26,055 nt of DNA from Sutterella sp. AM11-39 (GTDB lineage Bacteria > Pseudomonadota > Gammaproteobacteria > Burkholderiales > Burkholderiaceae_F): NCBI RefSeq assembly GCF_003472385.1, contig NZ_QRLV01000015.1, positions 764 to 26,818 on the forward strand. Direction: 5' to 3'. Of this stretch, positions 24,314 to 26,055 are shown piece by piece. The notes beneath the pieces are model-generated. The model ran no database searches, was not told the DNA's origin, and worked only from the letters and a program-made list of their open reading frames with translations. The translations under genes were made by a program, and so were the position numbers. The stretch's first letter is position 1; each line of letters starts with the position of its first letter.

Positions 24314-25924
24314 TTACTGTAGGATCGGGCGGCTCGTAATCGGCAGTCTCACGTCTCGTCCGAGCATCGCGCGGCTCACTTTGGGGCCGACCGGGCACTG
24401 CGCCCGCTTGTACTCACTGCGAAGCCAAAGCTTGATGACGCGACGCACGTTGTCGGCGTTGTGGCCCAGAGCTTGCAGTTCAGCCGCGCTTTTTCCCCCT
24501 TCGAGCAACCCGCGCAAAATCGCGTCAAGCTCGGCATAGGGCATCAGCGCCGATTCGTCCGTCTGCCCTTCCTTTAATTCTGCAGAAGGCGGACGCGTGA
24601 TAATTTCCGTGGGGATCACTTCTCTGCCCTTCATAACGTTGTAGGTACGCAGCATCTCCCATACATCCGTCTTCAACACATCCTTGATGGGAGCGTAGCC
24701 GCCGACCGTATCACCGTATAGCGTACAGTATCCCGTGGCACTTTCGGACTTGTTGCCGGTGGCAAGCGTCAGCCACCCGAACTTGTTGGAAAGAGCCATC
24801 AGGAGAAGCCCGCGGCTTCTGGCCTGCAGGTTTTCTTCGGCAAGACCTTCGTCGGTTCCCGCAAAGTCATCCGCAAGAATAGACTTGGCTGCATCGTAGA
24901 TGGCACCGATCGGACGCACACGGTAGTCGATGCCCAGGTTCTCTGCACAATCCTTAGCTAATTTCAGGCTCAAGTCCGAGGTGTAGCGCGTGGGCATCAT
25001 CACGGCGTGAACGTGTTCTTTACCGAGCGCTTCGACGGCAATGGCCGCCACCAAGGCACTGTCGGCGCCCCCGGAAAGCCCCAATACGGCATCGGTAAAA
25101 CGGTTTTTGCTGGCGTAGTCGCGCACGGCACACACCAGTGCGGAAAAAAGCGTTTCGTATCGACCGGACTCCCGAGCAAGTGTCGTCGCCTTGTCCTCAA
25201 AGAGATTAGAGACTGTTACCGCCCCTTCATCAGCCTCGAAGGCCTTGAGACGCACCGTCTCACGACCTTTGCAATTGACGGCAAAACTGCGACCTTCGTA
25301 GATGACGTCGTCCTGGCCCCCAGCCTGATTGGCAACGGCAAACGCAATCCCCTCGCGAGCACAGTTGTCCATCATCAATTCCCGACGCCTTGCGCAGTCG
25401 CCCGAGTCAAACAGACCGAAGTCCAGCGCGCAGACGAGTCCAACGTCGTCGGCCTTAAGCGCACGCACGAAGGATTCATCCGTCAGATCATCCGCAAAGC
25501 AGTAATTCACCTCCACTCCGGAGTGATTATGTATGGAACGAGCGTTCTCAAGAACACAGCCTCCCTGCAGCGGTTTATCGATACGTTTGAAAATCTCGCC
25601 GCTTCCCAAAACGTAGATCGAGCGATTGATTTTTCCTTCGGATCGACTCGGCGCACCGACAAGCACGATTTTTCCGTCCCGCGACTGGCGGTGGAGCGCT
25701 TGCGCGAGCCCATTGATCGCCTCTTCAAGGGACATCCAGAAGTCCTCGCGCTCGAGCCACCCTTCAAGCGGCCATCCGGTGAGCGACATGGCAGGCGTCA
25801 CGCAGATAGACGCACCGAGTTCGTGAGCCGTTTTAGCGGCGTCAAGGATCTGTTTGGCGTTGCCCTCCAAATCGCAGGCAACAGGATTGGTCTGGGCCAG
25901 GTATACGAACGGGCTATCGATCAT
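24314..25924 (-). CDS. nadE: NAD synthetase with degenerate N-terminal glutaminase (nitrilase) domain
   Basis: Makes NAD from nicotinate adenine dinucleotide. The product is 536 aa, the glutamine-dependent size class. The C-terminal synthetase domain looks intact: SGGADS (284-289), ATGNKSE and GYCTLYGD. The N-terminal nitrilase-like domain (about 1-250) seems broken. The catalytic Glu (usual PELALTGYP-type stretch) is Ala45 in TPAMSLTGWP. The catalytic Cys (usual ICED) is Ala144 in CFADDL. The Lys region (RIDKPLQGG) is shifted, and the segment before the Cys site is several residues short. It should then use free ammonia. The ATG at 25924 lacks a ribosome site and overlaps the stop of an upstream mobile-element reading frame. 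glnB follows. Confidence 0.93.
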   Translation of the reverse strand: MIDSPFVYLAQTNPVACDLEGNAKQILDAAKTAHELGASICVTPAMSLTGWPLEGWLEREDFWMSLEEAINGLAQALHRQSRDGKIVLVGAPSRSEGKINRSIYVLGSGEIFKRIDKPLQGGCVLENARSIHNHSGVEVNYCFADDLTDESFVRALKADDVGLVCALDFGLFDSGDCARRRELMMDNCAREGIAFAVANQAGGQDDVIYEGRSFAVNCKGRETVRLKAFEADEGAVTVSNLFEDKATTLARESGRYETLFSALVCAVRDYASKNRFTDAVLGLSGGADSALVAAIAVEALGKEHVHAVMMPTRYTSDLSLKLAKDCAENLGIDYRVRPIGAIYDAAKSILADDFAGTDEGLAEENLQARSRGLLLMALSNKFGWLTLATGNKSESATGYCTLYGDTVGGYAPIKDVLKTDVWEMLRTYNVMKGREVIPTEIITRPPSAELKEGQTDESALMPYAELDAILRGLLEGGKSAAELQALGHNADNVRRVIKLWLRSEYKRAQCPVGPKVSRAMLGRDVRLPITSRPILQ

Positions 25925-26055
25925 AGAAATTCAGCGCGGAAACCCCTGCATTCATGCAGGGGAGGAAGCGCCGCCTCCATTCTAAATTCTGTTAAGTAGG
26001 TGGTTCGAGGTTCCAGCAGCCTCAACTTTTTGTAGTTAATACCGGCGGAAATCCG
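25921..26055 (-). CDS. C-terminal end of a probable IscB-like (RRXRR/HNH) mobile-element protein, partial
   Basis: An open minus-strand frame runs in from the window edge for 44 codons and stops at TGA 25921-25923. The visible peptide contains GINYKKLRLLEP and then MEAALPPLHECRGFRAEF. The first part resembles the IscB C terminus (GISYKYCRLI-like). The second resembles tails I recall at the 3' ends of IscB genes, encoded by the element's end hairpin. IscB proteins are RNA-guided nucleases of IS200/IS605-type elements. Only the tail is in the window, so the family call rests on short motifs. The stop overlaps the nadE start as ATGA. Confidence 0.42.
   Translation of the reverse strand, partial: RISAGINYKKLRLLEPRTTYLTEFRMEAALPPLHECRGFRAEFL
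25934..25973 (-). mobile_element. End hairpin of the IscB/IS605-type element
   Basis: CCCCTGCAT (25943-25951) and ATGCAGGGG (25954-25962) form a perfect 9-bp stem with a 2-nt loop. Around it are GCGCGGAAA on one side and AGGAAGCGCC on the other. On the minus strand the pattern GGCGCTTCCT-stem-TTTCCGCGC looks like the end of an IS200/IS605-type element, placed about 10-20 bp upstream of the nadE start. It resembles, but is not the same as, the hairpin at 43-64. Confidence 0.45.

Overview
The window looks like chromosomal DNA of a betaproteobacterium in the Burkholderiales. A gut-type member such as Sutterellaceae is my guess from codon style and protein flavour, not proven. The run gyrA-serC-pheA-hisC-tyrA-aroA-cmk-rpsA-ihfB, with an RmpM-type ompA divergent from gyrA, is a typical betaproteobacterial order. 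Every gene except ompA lies on the minus strand.

Layout, left to right. The left edge (1-75) carries what looks like the right end of an IS605/TnpB-type element. Next come ogt (DNA alkyl repair) and a small guanidinium exporter, gdx/sugE. The exporter is preceded by a compact guanidine-II (mini-ykkC) riboswitch whose second hairpin is continuous with a terminator-like stem. Upstream of that is a three-gene ABC importer (lipoprotein, permease, ATPase; TrpXYZ-like), then an Smr-domain nuclease gene. After it lies an unusual outer-membrane protein: a PagP-type lipid A palmitoyltransferase barrel fused to a second predicted 8-stranded barrel. trxB, truA, a FimV-like LysM/membrane protein and pncA follow.

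The centre (11.2-22.6 kb) is a housekeeping block. serC, pheA, hisC, tyrA and aroA form a tight serine/aromatic-amino-acid cluster reading into cmk. A terminator then separates cmk from rpsA-ihfB. gyrA sits upstream of serC with its own strong terminator. On the plus strand, ompA converges on glnB (PII) across a shared terminator. nadE (NAD synthetase) is upstream of glnB. Its synthetase domain looks intact, but its N-terminal glutaminase domain appears to have lost its catalytic residues. The right edge holds the 3' tail of a probable IscB-like element whose stop codon overlaps the nadE start.

Most of the window is conserved core metabolism. The novelty lies in the PagP double barrel, the fused riboswitch/terminator ahead of gdx, the degenerate NadE glutaminase next to PII with a mobile-element tail against its start codon, and a GyrA with Leu and Gln at the two classical quinolone-resistance positions. 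No tRNA, rRNA or CRISPR array was seen. All family assignments and residue alignments were made by eye and from memory.
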